A stretch of DNA of 64,000 bases, taken from Trichocoleus sp. (GTDB lineage: Bacteria; Cyanobacteriota; Cyanobacteriia; Elainellales; Elainellaceae). Below, piece by piece: positions 27,286-37,136 of this stretch. The position numbers and the translations under genes were made by a program. The notes beneath the pieces were generated by a model. That model ran no database searches. It was not told the origin of the DNA and was given only the letters and a program-made list of their open reading frames with translations. The DNA lies in NCBI GenBank assembly GCA_036702865.1, contig DATNQD010000063.1, positions 62,001 through 126,000 of the forward strand. The letters are read 5' to 3'. The stretch's first letter is position 1. Each line of letters begins with the position of its first letter.

Positions 27286-27870
27286 AGGATTCTGCTACTG
27301 TTTGCTTACTCTGGATAACGCTGGGAATCCAATTGGATTCAATTGGGGCTAGCACCTGTCTGACAGGTGTCCCCTACAGGGTAGACAATGGTTTAGGAGA
27401 GGCTTGCTTGCTGAAAGGTTTTCTTTATATAAAAATGCGGGGATCAGAGAAATGAGGAGTTAAGGGTCAGGAGTTAGCCCTGTTGTGATGAGTTCCGGGA
27501 GGATAGCAATGCAAGAACTCAACCTCCTTTGATCAAGGATGACTAACCGCGATACTTCTCATCCCTATTTTCTGCCACTGCTACCTGCTATCCCCTTCAT
27601 TACCGATCGTTCCCTTCCTTCTTTACCTCTGTCTCTGGTCACAGTCCGATCGCAGATTTTGCTCTTTTGTAAAAATATAGATAGGTAAAAATTAAACAGA
27701 AATTGCGTTTTGCTACAGCTACAAGTGAGCGATGAGATTAGCGAGTATTCTAGGGGGAAGTACATGACGCAGGAGACACAAATCGCTGAGGATGCAATCT
27801 ATCGTTTGTATCGATCGCTTTACACCTCCTGTAGAATGCCCTCTTCCTTCACGATTGCGAAATATCCAAA
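27286..27870. other. Regulatory gap upstream of gnd
   Basis: The 585 bp gap contains a perfect 16 bp palindrome (GAATCCAATTGGATTC, 27325-27340). A 17 bp palindrome lies at 27353-27369 (CACCTGTC-T-GACAGGTG). A heptamer-phased purine tract lies at 27454-27481. From 27500 to 27870 I see AT-rich sequence without a supported gene or RNA. Confidence 0.6.
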
Positions 27871-28248
27871 ATGCTGGATTCTCTCTTTGAGTTTTCTCGA
27901 ACCCACTGCATCTCGATCTGCGCAGTTCTGGTTCCGGTCAACCTGATTGCCACCCTGCAAACGATGCTGCTGGTCTGGTTTCGCCGCCCAATTGCCCAGG
28001 TTGGACTGATGGCAGCAACATCCTCCCTTTACGCAACGCTGCTGATCCTGCATGTCATTACGTGGCTTGTGATTGGAGTTGTGATGCTGCCCACTTACAT
28101 CCTGTTTGCTTTAGGTTGCTTCTGCATTAGCACCAACTTGCTCTGTCTCGTGTTGAGCTGGCAGCGTACCTTTAAGCCGCTGAGATGGCTCGATCGCCGG
28201 GAATCCTACACGATCGCCTGGTTTTTGCGTTGGGTTGGCATGGTTTAA
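27871..28248 (+). CDS. Small multi-span membrane protein of unknown function
   Basis: This 125-residue protein has three hydrophobic spans (about 13-35, 45-68 and 70-95), separated by short loops with basic residues. It ends in an Arg-rich tail (RWLDRRESYTIAWFLRWVGMV). I do not recognise a family. The sequence composition (hydrophobic blocks, codon use with CGATCG) looks coding, but the ribosome binding site before ATG 27871 is weak. It is convergent with the Cys-motif protein gene, 21 bases away. Confidence 0.6.
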   Translation: MLDSLFEFSRTHCISICAVLVPVNLIATLQTMLLVWFRRPIAQVGLMAATSSLYATLLILHVITWLVIGVVMLPTYILFALGCFCISTNLLCLVLSWQRTFKPLRWLDRRESYTIAWFLRWVGMV

Positions 28249-28269
28249 GCTGAGGCTTGATCCTTGACC

Positions 28270-28590
28270 CTAAGATGCATCTTGGCGATGAAACTGAAAT
28301 TCCTGCTCTAGACTTGGCGTTTGAATCTCTGCTTGAGCAAAGGTTTGTAGTTCGGTCATTTGCTTTTGCAATGACTCAATTCGTTCTTGCAGTCTCTCTT
28401 TAATCCCGTTCGCTCCAGCAGCAACACAATCTCGACAAGCTTCGCCCCGCATCACACCACGCTTGTCATAGATGACTGCCAGCATCAGTTGGTTTCGTCC
28501 TGTCCGAAAAGGGTAGGCTCGTTCACCACAAAGCGTGCAGAATACAGGGGCATTGCCGATGTAAATGCTTTGTTCCCAAACAATCCTCAC
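28270..28590 (-). CDS. Small CxxC-type putative zinc-binding protein
   Basis: This 106-residue protein has two Cys pairs (FCTLCGE near residue 16 and EACRDC near 50), suggesting a zinc ribbon. A coiled-coil-like Glu/Gln/Leu-rich tail follows (KERLQERIESLQKQMTELQ). GTG at 28590 is preferred because AGAGAGG lies six bases upstream; an in-frame TTG occurs two codons earlier. No known family is recognised. It could be a regulator or RNA-binding factor, but nothing in the context says so. Confidence 0.65.
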   Translation of the reverse strand: MRIVWEQSIYIGNAPVFCTLCGERAYPFRTGRNQLMLAVIYDKRGVMRGEACRDCVAAGANGIKERLQERIESLQKQMTELQTFAQAEIQTPSLEQEFQFHRQDAS

Positions 28591-28877
28591 AGGCAACCTC
28601 TCTAAGATTGAGTGAATCGCGGAATGATAGGCTCTGGACTTCTAGCCTAAACGATGTTCTATCGCTCTGTAACTAGAGTTCAAACTGTTTTAAGTCTTTC
28701 TCATCATGCTTGTCTGTTATTTCTGTCACCTGTTCGTGTCAAAGTGACGAATCTTACTTCCTCTTTCCCGACCTGTACTGTCCGATCGCATCAGATCGCT
28801 GCCCTCTCCCCCCTGCACCGGATCCAGGTAACGCTGTATAAAGGAATTGTGCTGACGTCTTGACGGAGCGTGACTGC

Positions 28878-29348
28878 ATGAATGATAAGCTAATCGATCG
28901 CCTTCTTGAAGACCTCAAAAATTCAGATGAACTGACCCGGCAGCAGGCAACTGAAGAACTCTGGCGCATCTGGTTTAACCAGAAGGGAGCCTATGGGCTA
29001 GAAATTTTAGGTGAAAGCCAGCGATTGATCGAGGCAGGTGATGTCGAAGAAGCTGAAGCGGTTTTGATGGAGTTAATTCAAGACCAGCCTGATTTTGCCG
29101 AAGCCTGGAATCGTCGCGCCGTGCTTTATTACCTGCAAGGAGAATACCGCCGATCGCTGGCAGACTGTCAGCAGGCAGTTAAACTCAACCCCATTCACTT
29201 TGGGGCACTTCACGGGATTGGCTTATGCTATGCAGCAATGGATGACTATGTTGCAGCAATTCAGGCATTCCGCCGTGCGCTGGAACTTCAACCCCATGCT
29301 TTGATTAATCAACGATTGATTCTGGAATGTACTGCCAGGTTGAGTTAG
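28878..29348 (+). CDS. TPR-repeat protein
   Basis: This 156-residue soluble protein has at least two to three tetratricopeptide repeats (about 45-145), with EAWNRRAVLYYLQGEYRRSLADCQQAVKLNP as a clear repeat and GALHGIGLCYAAMDDYVAAIQAF as the next. The repeats form a protein-interaction surface. GGAG at 28865-28868 is correctly spaced for ATG 28878, rather than the upstream in-frame TTG at 28860. The partner is unknown. A hairpin with a short T run follows at 29433-29452. Confidence 0.8.
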   Translation: MNDKLIDRLLEDLKNSDELTRQQATEELWRIWFNQKGAYGLEILGESQRLIEAGDVEEAEAVLMELIQDQPDFAEAWNRRAVLYYLQGEYRRSLADCQQAVKLNPIHFGALHGIGLCYAAMDDYVAAIQAFRRALELQPHALINQRLILECTARLS

Positions 29349-29432
29349 GTGGACAATCGGGGGTGGTAGGTTTTAGCTTTTGTCCGAGCGATGGTGTTTA
29401 GCGTTTCCTGTTCTCCTACCCTGCTTGGTGCG

Positions 29433-29452
29433 AAAACCGAACAAGGTTTTTT
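29433..29452 (+). terminator. Weak terminator after the TPR gene
   Basis: AAAACC and GGTTTT pair around a six-base loop, and the descending arm runs into TT, giving six consecutive T in all. It is AT-rich, so efficiency is doubtful. It lies 85 bases past the TPR stop codon. Confidence 0.4.
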
Positions 29453-29587
29453 AACGAGGGTAGCTTAGAATAAAACCTAAGCTGAATTGCTCGTAATATG
29501 GGCGTTTCAGCGATCGGAGTTGAAGCAATTGACCTGGACTTCAGGGGCTTCTTTTCGATATTGAGCAGTAATTTGGATTTACAGTGC

Positions 29588-30784
29588 ATGATCACCCGCA
29601 TAGTGGCAATAGTTGTGGGAGTGGTTCTGGCATTTAGTTCGTTGCCTGTTCTTCCCGGCTCGGCAGCACCGCTTCCCACTTGGCTTTCACCCTTAAATTC
29701 TTCTTTGGTTGCTGTTCCATCTGGGCAAATTGTGGCTCAGGCTCCCGCAATGGAGCGACGAGGCAGTTTTGTTGCTGCTGCTGTCGATCGCGTTGGCTCT
29801 GCAGTCGTTCGGATTGACACCGAGCGCACCATTACTCGCAGTGCTGACCCATTTATGGATGACCCCTTCTTCCGTCGCTTCTTTGGCAATGGCATGTTTC
29901 CTTCGGGTCCCTATGAAGAAAGACTTCAAGGCCAGGGATCGGGCTTCATCATTGATGCCAACGGCACGATTTTGACTAACGCTCATGTTGTCAGCAATGC
30001 CGATCGCGTTACGGTGATTCTTAAGGATGGGCGGAGCTTTGATGGTGAAGTGCTAGGCGTAGATGAACTCACCGATTTAGCTGTCGTGAAAATTCCCGTT
30101 CAGGGAGGCGGCTTGCCGACAGCCCCTCTGGGGGACTCTGATCAGGTTGGTGTAGGAGATTGGGCAATTGCTGTGGGTAACCCGTTAGGACTGGACAATA
30201 CGGTTACCCTGGGCATTGTCAGTACGCTCAACCGTTCCAGCGCTAGAGCAGGGATTCCGGACAAGCGGCTTGATTTTATTCAGACGGATGCTGCCATCAA
30301 TCCCGGTAATTCTGGCGGTCCGCTCCTCGATGCTGATGGCGAAGTGATTGGGATCAACACTGCGATTCGGGCAAACGCGATGGGCATTGGTTTTGCGATC
30401 CCAATTAACACAGCGAAGCAGATCATCCCGACGCTGGAAAAAGGCGAACGGGTCGCACATCCCTATGTGGGGGTTCAGATTGCTGATCTGACGCCGGATA
30501 TGGCAAGACAAAACAACCGAGATCCAAATGCGACGATCGAGCTTCCTGAAATCAATGGGGCGTTAGTCATGGGCATTGTTCCCAGTTCTCCGGCTGCTGA
30601 AGCGGGCATTCGTCGCGGTGATGTCATTACCCAAATTGAGGGCTACACAATTACCTCTGCTGACCAGTTGCAAAACCTGATCGAACGGAGCGGTATTGGC
30701 AAAACCTTGCGATTCACTGTGAAACGAGGCGATCGAACGCAGCAATTCTCAGTACGAACTGCCGAACTCCAGGCAAAACCATAA
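29588..30784 (+). CDS. HtrA/Deg-family periplasmic serine protease with PDZ domain
   Basis: This 398-residue protein begins with a signal sequence (MITRIVAIVVGVVLAFSSLP). The trypsin-like domain has the triad His133 (TNAHVV), Asp163 (LTDLAVVKI) and Ser242 (GNSGGPLL). One PDZ domain at about 300-390 contains AAEAGIRRGDVITQIEG. It degrades or refolds misfolded envelope proteins; cyanobacterial paralogues are HhoA, HhoB and HtrA, and I cannot say which this is. The frame is open from 29498, but the ATG at 29588 gives a normal signal peptide. Confidence 0.93.
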   Translation: MITRIVAIVVGVVLAFSSLPVLPGSAAPLPTWLSPLNSSLVAVPSGQIVAQAPAMERRGSFVAAAVDRVGSAVVRIDTERTITRSADPFMDDPFFRRFFGNGMFPSGPYEERLQGQGSGFIIDANGTILTNAHVVSNADRVTVILKDGRSFDGEVLGVDELTDLAVVKIPVQGGGLPTAPLGDSDQVGVGDWAIAVGNPLGLDNTVTLGIVSTLNRSSARAGIPDKRLDFIQTDAAINPGNSGGPLLDADGEVIGINTAIRANAMGIGFAIPINTAKQIIPTLEKGERVAHPYVGVQIADLTPDMARQNNRDPNATIELPEINGALVMGIVPSSPAAEAGIRRGDVITQIEGYTITSADQLQNLIERSGIGKTLRFTVKRGDRTQQFSVRTAELQAKP

Positions 30785-30814
30785 AGCCGGATAACCGGAT
30801 AGAAAGACAAACGT

Positions 30815-30837
30815 TAGGGCATGGCACTCGTGCCCTA
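30815..30837. repeat. Hairpin-forming dispersed-type element between convergent genes
   Basis: TAGGGCA and TGCCCTA (30815-30821, 30831-30837) form a 7 bp stem with a nine-base loop, between htrA and murJ, which converge. There is no long T run, so it may act as a weak bidirectional terminator, or it may be a short dispersed palindrome of the kind common in cyanobacteria. Confidence 0.45.
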
Positions 30838-30859
30838 CAGCCAGCTCAACAAATCATCT

Positions 30860-32527
30860 CTAGCTCGATCGACGGAATCGTTGAGTCAAACGACTGATTA
30901 ACTGTTCGACCTCTGGGAGCTTCATTTGGGCGGCGAGCAGTCCAAACACGATTAAACCCGCCAATCCTGCAATACAGACCTGTCCGAGCAGAATCAGGAA
31001 GCCTTCATTTCCCCAAACTTTTTCTAAACCTAAACGAGTTGCCCATCCGGTCAAGCCAGCAATGATACTGCTGATCAGCAGTCCGCCGAGCGGTAGGCTC
31101 CACTGTCGCAGCGGCAGTCCACGCAGTCTTTGATTCAGAATCCAGAGCATTGCGATCGTTGAAATAATATTCACGCCCACCGTTGCCAAAATTAGACCGG
31201 GCGCACCAAAGGGCTTGACCAGCAAAAAGTCGAGAACGGCATTAATGAAAATACTGATGATGCTAATCCGAAAGGGCGTATCGCCATCTTCCAGGGCATA
31301 AAAAACACGCACCAGCACATCGCGTGCCAGATAAACAAACATACCGATCGCATAAGCAATGAGCACTGAAGCCGTTAGATAGGCGTCTTCTTGTTTAAAG
31401 GCATATCGCTCATATACAACTCTAGAGATTGGCGCTGCCAAAGCGATCGTCAGGGCACTCAGGGGCAACATGGTAATTGCGGTCATCAATAAGCCTTGCC
31501 GGATGCGCTCTTTTAGCTCAGACCAATGCTCAGGAGCCGCCAGCCGCGAGAAGACGGGTAACAGAGGCACCAAAATCACGTTTGACAGAATGCCGATCGG
31601 CGTCTGAATGAGCAGACCCGCATAGCCCATGGCTGAAACTGCTGCTGCCGCATTAGGAATAAACGAAGCAAAAAACAAATCTGTCCAGACGTTGATTTGC
31701 AGCATACCCGACGAGAAAGTTGCAGGACCCATGATTTTGATCACTTCCTGCACTTCGGGACGCTGAAACTCAAACCGCAGCCGAAATCCACCCAAACCCG
31801 CTTTCCACTGTGCTGGAAGCTGAATGAGCCACTGCAAAACAGCTCCTGCCAGCGTAGACCATGCAAGCACCGCTCCACCGAGAGCTGCATATTCAGGCTG
31901 CGTGATTCTATCCCCCAGCACAAACGCCAAGCCACCCAAGCCAATCAGCACTGTGATGCTGGAAAAGAGCGGACTAATCGAAGGTAGCCAGTATTGATCT
32001 GCTGCATTCAGGACGCCAAAACCGATGCCGATCAGCCCTGCCAATACTGCCATTGGAGCCATGATGCGAAACTGATCGATCGCAATTTGCTTTGTTTGCT
32101 GCAGGATTTGATAGGTCTCTGGCGAAATTCCATTTGCCTGTGCTTGCGCCGCTGTAATGTATAGCCCCGGAGCTACCACGCGCATCATTGGCTCTGCATA
32201 GACAATCAGCACGATCGTCACAATCAGCAACACCCCTACCACAAGAGTTGAGATGGTTTCCACGATCGGCGCGACTTCCTCTTGCTTTCGCTTCGACAAA
32301 ACGCTGACCATGGCGCTGTGGAATGGTCCATTAATGCCGCCCAGCAAGATCAGCAAAAAGCCCGGAACGACATAGGCGAAGTTGTACGCCCCGATCGCCG
32401 GACCCACGCCAAACGCTGCTGCAATAACCTGTTGGCGTACCAACCCAAAGACTTTACTAAGAAGCGTCGCCACTGCCACAATTCCGGCAATGCTGACTAG
32501 AGAGCGAACTTTTTTCGAGTCAGGCAC
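30860..32527 (-). CDS. murJ: Lipid II flippase MurJ
   Basis: This 555-residue MOP-superfamily transporter has about 14 spans and moves lipid II across the inner membrane for peptidoglycan synthesis. Family features include the N-terminal ATLLSKVFGLVRQQVIAAAFG, LGGINGPFHSAMV, and VLVRVFYALEDGDTPFRISI. The start is GTG at 32527. It is downstream of recA on the same strand, with a 190-base gap. Confidence 0.94.
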   Translation of the reverse strand: MPDSKKVRSLVSIAGIVAVATLLSKVFGLVRQQVIAAAFGVGPAIGAYNFAYVVPGFLLILLGGINGPFHSAMVSVLSKRKQEEVAPIVETISTLVVGVLLIVTIVLIVYAEPMMRVVAPGLYITAAQAQANGISPETYQILQQTKQIAIDQFRIMAPMAVLAGLIGIGFGVLNAADQYWLPSISPLFSSITVLIGLGGLAFVLGDRITQPEYAALGGAVLAWSTLAGAVLQWLIQLPAQWKAGLGGFRLRFEFQRPEVQEVIKIMGPATFSSGMLQINVWTDLFFASFIPNAAAAVSAMGYAGLLIQTPIGILSNVILVPLLPVFSRLAAPEHWSELKERIRQGLLMTAITMLPLSALTIALAAPISRVVYERYAFKQEDAYLTASVLIAYAIGMFVYLARDVLVRVFYALEDGDTPFRISIISIFINAVLDFLLVKPFGAPGLILATVGVNIISTIAMLWILNQRLRGLPLRQWSLPLGGLLISSIIAGLTGWATRLGLEKVWGNEGFLILLGQVCIAGLAGLIVFGLLAAQMKLPEVEQLISRLTQRFRRSS

Positions 32528-32717
32528 AGTTGAGAGATAAGCAGAGACAACGAATCACTTATAGCAGGTGATGGGGGCAGAGGACAGGGGATATCAAAAA
32601 AGGGCAGGCAAAACACCTCCCTTATCAGCAACAAAAAGTTGGGAATCAGCAGATGATGAAATGATCAGGGCAGGAGCATGCCGATCGCCCGAACCCCCTT
32701 TCACTTCACCCCTTGCC

Positions 32718-33794
32718 TTACTCCTCTTCTGTATAGTCCTCGTCTTCGACCTCAACCTCTGCCGGACTGACAGAATTGGCAGAGACGACTGCCCCCATTT
32801 CCAGTTTTTGCCGCACCAGTTGCTCCGCTTCTTTCGCGAAGTCTGGTTTTTCTTCCATATACTTAATTGCGTTATCGCGTCCCTGACTAATATTCTCGCC
32901 GTTGTAGCTATACCATGCGCCACGACGAACCAGAACTCCAGTTTCTTCCGCCAGATCAACCAAACAACCGAGCGTTGAGATGCCTTTACCAAAAATGACG
33001 TCAAACTCAGCAATGCGGAAAGGCGGAGCAACTTTGTTTTTGGCGACTTTGACCTTAGCGCGAATACCGTACTCCTCGTTGCCTTTCTTCAGCGTTTGAA
33101 TGCGTCGGATATCTAGACGGACAGAGGCATAAAACTTCAGTGCATTTCCGCCAGTTGTGGTTTCAGGGTTGCCATAAGAAACGCCGATCTTTTGACGCAA
33201 CTGGTTCAGGAAGATAACGCTACAGCCCGTTTTACCAATATTTCCGGTAATTTTCCGCAGCGCTTGGCTCATCAGTCTTGCCTGTAAGCCAACATGGGCG
33301 TCACCCATTTCCCCCTCAATTTCAGCTCTGGGTACGAGTGCAGCCACTGAGTCTACTACAACCAGATCGATCGCGGTCGATCGCACCAGTTGATCCACAA
33401 TTTCCAGTGCAGCTTCGCCTGTATCCGGTTGAGAAACCAGGAGATTCCCAATATCCACGCCTAAGGCATTGGCATAGATTGGATCGAGAGCATGTTCTGC
33501 GTCAACAAAAGCAGCAACGCCGCCTGCCTTCTGAACTTCAGCAATGGCATGGAGCGCCAGCGTTGTTTTACCGGAGCTTTCTGGACCATAGATTTCAATG
33601 ACTCGACCTTTAGGAAGCCCGCCACCTAGAGCCAGGTCAAGCGTGAGCGCACCAGTAGGGGTTGTTTCAACCTTCATCCGCGAAGCATCGCCCAGACGCA
33701 TAATCGTGCCTTTACCAAAGGTTCGATCGATCTGGGTGAGTACTAAGTTCAAAGCTTTTTCGCGTTCGGTCTGTTCGTTGCTAGTCTTAGCCAT
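32718..33794 (-). CDS. recA: Recombinase RecA
   Basis: The 358-residue RecA has Walker [11 protein letters not shown], the core [23 protein letters not shown], the DNA loop [16 protein letters not shown] and an acidic tail. It carries out strand exchange and coprotease activity in recombination and SOS induction. ATG at 33794 ([15 protein letters not shown]) is preferred because GAGGTG lies six bases upstream; the frame is open to 33836. A LexA-box-like motif lies about 275 bases upstream, in the gap shared with xseA. Confidence 0.98.
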   Translation of the reverse strand: MAKTSNEQTEREKALNLVLTQIDRTFGKGTIMRLGDASRMKVETTPTGALTLDLALGGGLPKGRVIEIYGPESSGKTTLALHAIAEVQKAGGVAAFVDAEHALDPIYANALGVDIGNLLVSQPDTGEAALEIVDQLVRSTAIDLVVVDSVAALVPRAEIEGEMGDAHVGLQARLMSQALRKITGNIGKTGCSVIFLNQLRQKIGVSYGNPETTTGGNALKFYASVRLDIRRIQTLKKGNEEYGIRAKVKVAKNKVAPPFRIAEFDVIFGKGISTLGCLVDLAEETGVLVRRGAWYSYNGENISQGRDNAIKYMEEKPDFAKEAEQLVRQKLEMGAVVSANSVSPAEVEVEDEDYTEEE

Positions 33795-34180
33795 TCGCAC
33801 CTCAAAACAAAACTTTATGAAGATGAGCGCGGTCACAGAGAGGGTGGGAAAACTCCAGTCTACTCGTCAGGATGGCGAATTGAGATTCAATGTTCTCACT
33901 CAAGAAAACATGGATTTGCACCTGACCTTCAACAACCTGATTGACTCCTCAATGTATCGAAATTCAGCAAAATGCAACCCAGCTTACTGTCTGGTTTATG
34001 CTACTTTCGTTACGCTAGGATTAGTTTCTTCTTATCCCTCTTCTATTCTATACTTTCCACATCAAACCATACAAATGTACTAAATAAAATAAGATTTAGC
34101 TAGCGTTCGATCGCCCATTTTCTCCGTTAAGGTTGAGTCTAAATTCCTACACACTTTTTGATGCTTCGGTTCGATCGACC
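33795..34180. other. Divergent regulatory gap between recA and xseA
   Basis: This 386 bp AT-rich gap separates the divergent recA and xseA genes. Apart from the LexA-box-like site at 34068-34081, I see a pyrimidine-rich tract at 34022-34060. No supported ORF or RNA was found. Confidence 0.6.
34068..34081 (-). promoter_or_regulatory. Candidate LexA (SOS) box
   Basis: Read on the minus strand the site is AGTACATTTGTATG. It matches the cyanobacterial LexA consensus RGTACNNNDGTWCB, recalled from work on Anabaena, at all but one position. It is about 100 bases from the xseA start and 275 from recA. One mismatch and an uncertain transcription start keep this tentative. Confidence 0.4.
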
Positions 34181-35449
34181 ATGACTTCTAATTTGCCCCA
34201 TCTGCTCGTCCCAGATACGGCTCTGTCAGTGGCAGGGCTAACTGCCTATCTTCAGGCATTGCTGGAGCAAGACGACCAACTGCGGCAAGTGTGGCTCACA
34301 GGAGAAGTATCAAGTGCAACCCGCTACCGCAGTGGCTTATTTTTTACGCTACAAGACCCTGACGCTCAGGCAGCAATTAGCTGTGTCGTCTGGAATAACC
34401 AGCTCAATCGTCTAGCAACTGTGCCGACTGCGGGTGATCAACTGATTATTCTGGGGCGAATTCATGTGCATCCCCAACGGGGAACCTATCAGCTAATTGT
34501 TTGGCAGGTGCTTCCGGCAGGAGAAGGGCTACGGGCATTGCGCTATCGCCAATTGCGAAACCGTTTAGAAGCTGAGGGCTTGTTTGACTCCGATCGCAAA
34601 CGTCCTTTGCCCTATCATCCTCAAACGATCGCTGTGGTCACTTCCCCTCAAGCGGCTGCCTGGGGCGATATCAAACGAACGCTCAAACGTCGCTACTCTG
34701 GTCTACGTGTGCTGTTTTCTCCGGCTTTGGTTCAAGGAGAGCAGGCTCCAGAGTCGATCGTGCGGGCAATTCAGCGAGTCGAGCGAGATGGACGGGCAGA
34801 AGTGTTAATTTTGTCTCGCGGCGGCGGTGCAACAGAAGATATGGCTTGTTTCAACGATGAGCGAGTTGTGCGAGCAGTTGCTACCTGTGCAATTCCGGTG
34901 ATTGCCGGGATCGGACATCAGCGGGATGAATCGCTGGCTGACCTGGTTGCTGATGTTTATGCCCATACCCCAACGGCAGCCGCAGAACAGGCAGTTCCCT
35001 TACTGGCAGATTTGCAGGCTGAACATCAGAAGCGCGTCCAATTGCTGACTGAGGCAGTTACAGGATATTTGGATGAAGCCACCGCTCACCTCGATCGCCT
35101 TAAAGGTCGGCTACGTCGCTTGAATGTTGATCGACTGATTCGAGAGCAAACTCAATCGATCGCTTGGCGACGAAAGCGCCTGACCCAAACGACTCACCAG
35201 CAGACCCAGGCAGCCCTTCAGCACTGCGAACTCTTGCGGCAAAAACTGGCAACGCTTGACCCTAATGCAGTCCTTCGACGGGGCTATGCAGTTGTAAGAC
35301 AAACCAATGGCACAGTTGCCCGATCGACGGCTGATCTGCAAATTGGGCAGGAACTCATGCTACAACTGGCACAAGGACAGGTAAAAGTCACTGTTGCTGA
35401 GCTGCTCAGCCCTGATTCTATTAACGCGTTGGATGCTCCTGAGCCATGA
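34181..35449 (+). CDS. xseA: Exodeoxyribonuclease VII large subunit
   Basis: The 422-residue large subunit degrades single-stranded DNA from both ends as part of ExoVII. An OB-fold domain ([24 protein letters not shown]) is followed by the catalytic region with [22 protein letters not shown] and [21 protein letters not shown] long coiled-coil C-terminal region ends in [13 protein letters not shown] at 34181 is chosen; an in-frame TTG at 34133 would add 16 unlike residues. Its stop overlaps the xseB start by four bases (ATGA), indicating translational coupling. Confidence 0.95.
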   Translation: MTSNLPHLLVPDTALSVAGLTAYLQALLEQDDQLRQVWLTGEVSSATRYRSGLFFTLQDPDAQAAISCVVWNNQLNRLATVPTAGDQLIILGRIHVHPQRGTYQLIVWQVLPAGEGLRALRYRQLRNRLEAEGLFDSDRKRPLPYHPQTIAVVTSPQAAAWGDIKRTLKRRYSGLRVLFSPALVQGEQAPESIVRAIQRVERDGRAEVLILSRGGGATEDMACFNDERVVRAVATCAIPVIAGIGHQRDESLADLVADVYAHTPTAAAEQAVPLLADLQAEHQKRVQLLTEAVTGYLDEATAHLDRLKGRLRRLNVDRLIREQTQSIAWRRKRLTQTTHQQTQAALQHCELLRQKLATLDPNAVLRRGYAVVRQTNGTVARSTADLQIGQELMLQLAQGQVKVTVAELLSPDSINALDAPEP

Positions 35450-35730
35450 ACGACCTGCCTGAACCCTCCGTATTTACCAGCACCTCTGGGCGATCGAATG
35501 GTGCGACCGATGGCACATTGCTGTCTCAGTGGAACTATGAACAAACGGTTGCCGAAATTGAAGGCATCATCTATCGCATCGAACGTGGCGAATTGGAACT
35601 AGCAGAAGTGTTTGCTCAGTTTGCGATCGCAGTCGAGCATTTGCGGCACTGCGAGAATTTCTTAACGCGACAGCAGCAACAGGTTGATCTGCTCATTGAA
35701 ACCCTGGTAGATGAAACAGAGCCGTTCTAA
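35446..35730 (+). CDS. xseB: Exodeoxyribonuclease VII small subunit
   Basis: The 94-residue small subunit has the helical hairpin [31 protein letters not shown], which binds the XseA coiled coil. It has a longer N-terminal tail (about 25 residues, Thr/Ser-rich) than many homologues. It overlaps xseA by ATGA, which keeps the two subunits in balanced synthesis. Confidence 0.93.
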   Translation: MNDLPEPSVFTSTSGRSNGATDGTLLSQWNYEQTVAEIEGIIYRIERGELELAEVFAQFAIAVEHLRHCENFLTRQQQQVDLLIETLVDETEPF

Positions 35731-35788
35731 CAGTTCGTTCTAACAGTTCTTTGTCCAATTGCCTGCTTCTTTCGTTTCTCTACGACCC

Positions 35789-37102
35789 ATGATTCCTCCT
35801 TCTTTGGCTCCAACCTTACAGCCTTTGGCTGAATTTTTCTCCCGTCGGCTGCGCCTATTTGGTCTAGCGATCGTTGTTTGTCTGGGGATCGTGTTCTTCA
35901 GCATGACGGCTCTCACGCAACCGCCGATTCATGTCGCAATGCTGACCTCGGCGCTGGATGCGGCTCAGGGCAAGAATTTAGTCAAAGCCTTTGAAGCAAA
36001 AAACCCTGATATCAAGATCGATGTCGTAGAAGGACCAAACGCCTCCAACCTGATTGAAGATCTCTATACCTCTTCGTTTCTCTTGGGCGACTCTCCCTAC
36101 GATTTGGTGATGATGGATATCGTCTGGCTGCCTAAATTTGCGGCGGCAGGCTGGCTGCTCGATTTAACCGATCGCCTCTCTCCATCCGACGTCACAGATT
36201 TTATGCCTGGAGACCTGGAAGGCGGCAAATACAAAGAGCAGCTCTACCGTCTCCCCATTCGATCGGATGGTGGGATGCTCTATTACCGCAAAGATCTGCT
36301 GGAGCAGGCAGGCATCCAACCGCCCGAAACCTTTGCAGATTTGGTACAGGCAGCAAAACAGCTGCAGCAGTCGGGAGCCGCAACGTGGGGCTATGTCTGG
36401 CAGGGACGACAATATGAAGGCTTGCCAGCGATGTTTGTTGAAATCTTGTCAGGATTCGGTGCCTTCTGGATCAATCCCAAAACCCTGGAAGTGGGGCTCG
36501 ATCGCCCAGAGGCACTTCAAGCCCTTCAGTTTTTGCGCGAGACAATTACAGCAGGCATCACGCCCGATGGAGTAACGACTTATCAAGAAGAAGAAACGCG
36601 GCGGCTATTTCAAAGTGGCGAGGTTGCTTTTCTCAGGAACTGGCCCTATGTTTATCCACTTGCCAGCACCGAAGACTCGAACGTGAGGGGCAAATTTGCT
36701 GTGAAGCCGATGGTTCATGCAGCTGGCTTTGAAAGCGGTGCTTGCTTGGGCGGATGGGGCATTGGTATTTCTAAGACCTCAGCTCACCCTGATGCAGCCT
36801 GGCGTGTGGCTCAGTTTTACGCCAGTGCCGAAGCCCAAAAGATGGCTGCACTTGAAAACGGCTATCTGCCAACTCGCAAGTCAGTCTATGCCGATGCAGA
36901 TGTGATTGCGAAGTACAGCTATTTTCCAGCGATGCAAACCGTGATTGAACGGGCTGTTCTGCGTCCCCCTGTTGCTCAATACGCTCAAGCTTCCGATATC
37001 CTCCAGCGTTATCTGAGTGCTGCCTTGAGCGATCGAATGAGCCCTGAAGCTGCCCTTAAAACTGCCGCCCAAGAAACTCGAACTCTATTGGGCAGAAAAT
37101 AG
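35789..37102 (+). CDS. Extracellular sugar-binding protein of an ABC transporter (family 1)
   Basis: This 437-residue protein has an N-terminal hydrophobic segment (about 22-45, LFGLAIVVCLGIVFFSMTAL). It carries the solute-binding-protein family 1 pattern: FEAKNPDIKIDVVEGP, YDLVMMDIVWLPKFAAAGWLLDL, PIRSDGGMLYYRKDLLEQAG and GGWGIGISKTSAHPDAAWRV. Homologues bind trehalose, maltose or glucosylglycerol. No permease or ATPase gene is adjacent, so it is an orphan or shares components encoded elsewhere. ATG 35789 is used; an in-frame TTG lies at 35759. The ligand is unknown. Confidence 0.88.
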   Translation: MIPPSLAPTLQPLAEFFSRRLRLFGLAIVVCLGIVFFSMTALTQPPIHVAMLTSALDAAQGKNLVKAFEAKNPDIKIDVVEGPNASNLIEDLYTSSFLLGDSPYDLVMMDIVWLPKFAAAGWLLDLTDRLSPSDVTDFMPGDLEGGKYKEQLYRLPIRSDGGMLYYRKDLLEQAGIQPPETFADLVQAAKQLQQSGAATWGYVWQGRQYEGLPAMFVEILSGFGAFWINPKTLEVGLDRPEALQALQFLRETITAGITPDGVTTYQEEETRRLFQSGEVAFLRNWPYVYPLASTEDSNVRGKFAVKPMVHAAGFESGACLGGWGIGISKTSAHPDAAWRVAQFYASAEAQKMAALENGYLPTRKSVYADADVIAKYSYFPAMQTVIERAVLRPPVAQYAQASDILQRYLSAALSDRMSPEAALKTAAQETRTLLGRK

Positions 37103-37136
37103 AGCAGGTTGAGCAGGCGATCGAAGATCCTTCGCT

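Noticed and set aside
27710-27946. + strand ORF overlapping the start of the small membrane protein gene
   Set aside because: It overlaps a more convincing hydrophobic ORF in another frame and shows no family-like sequence.
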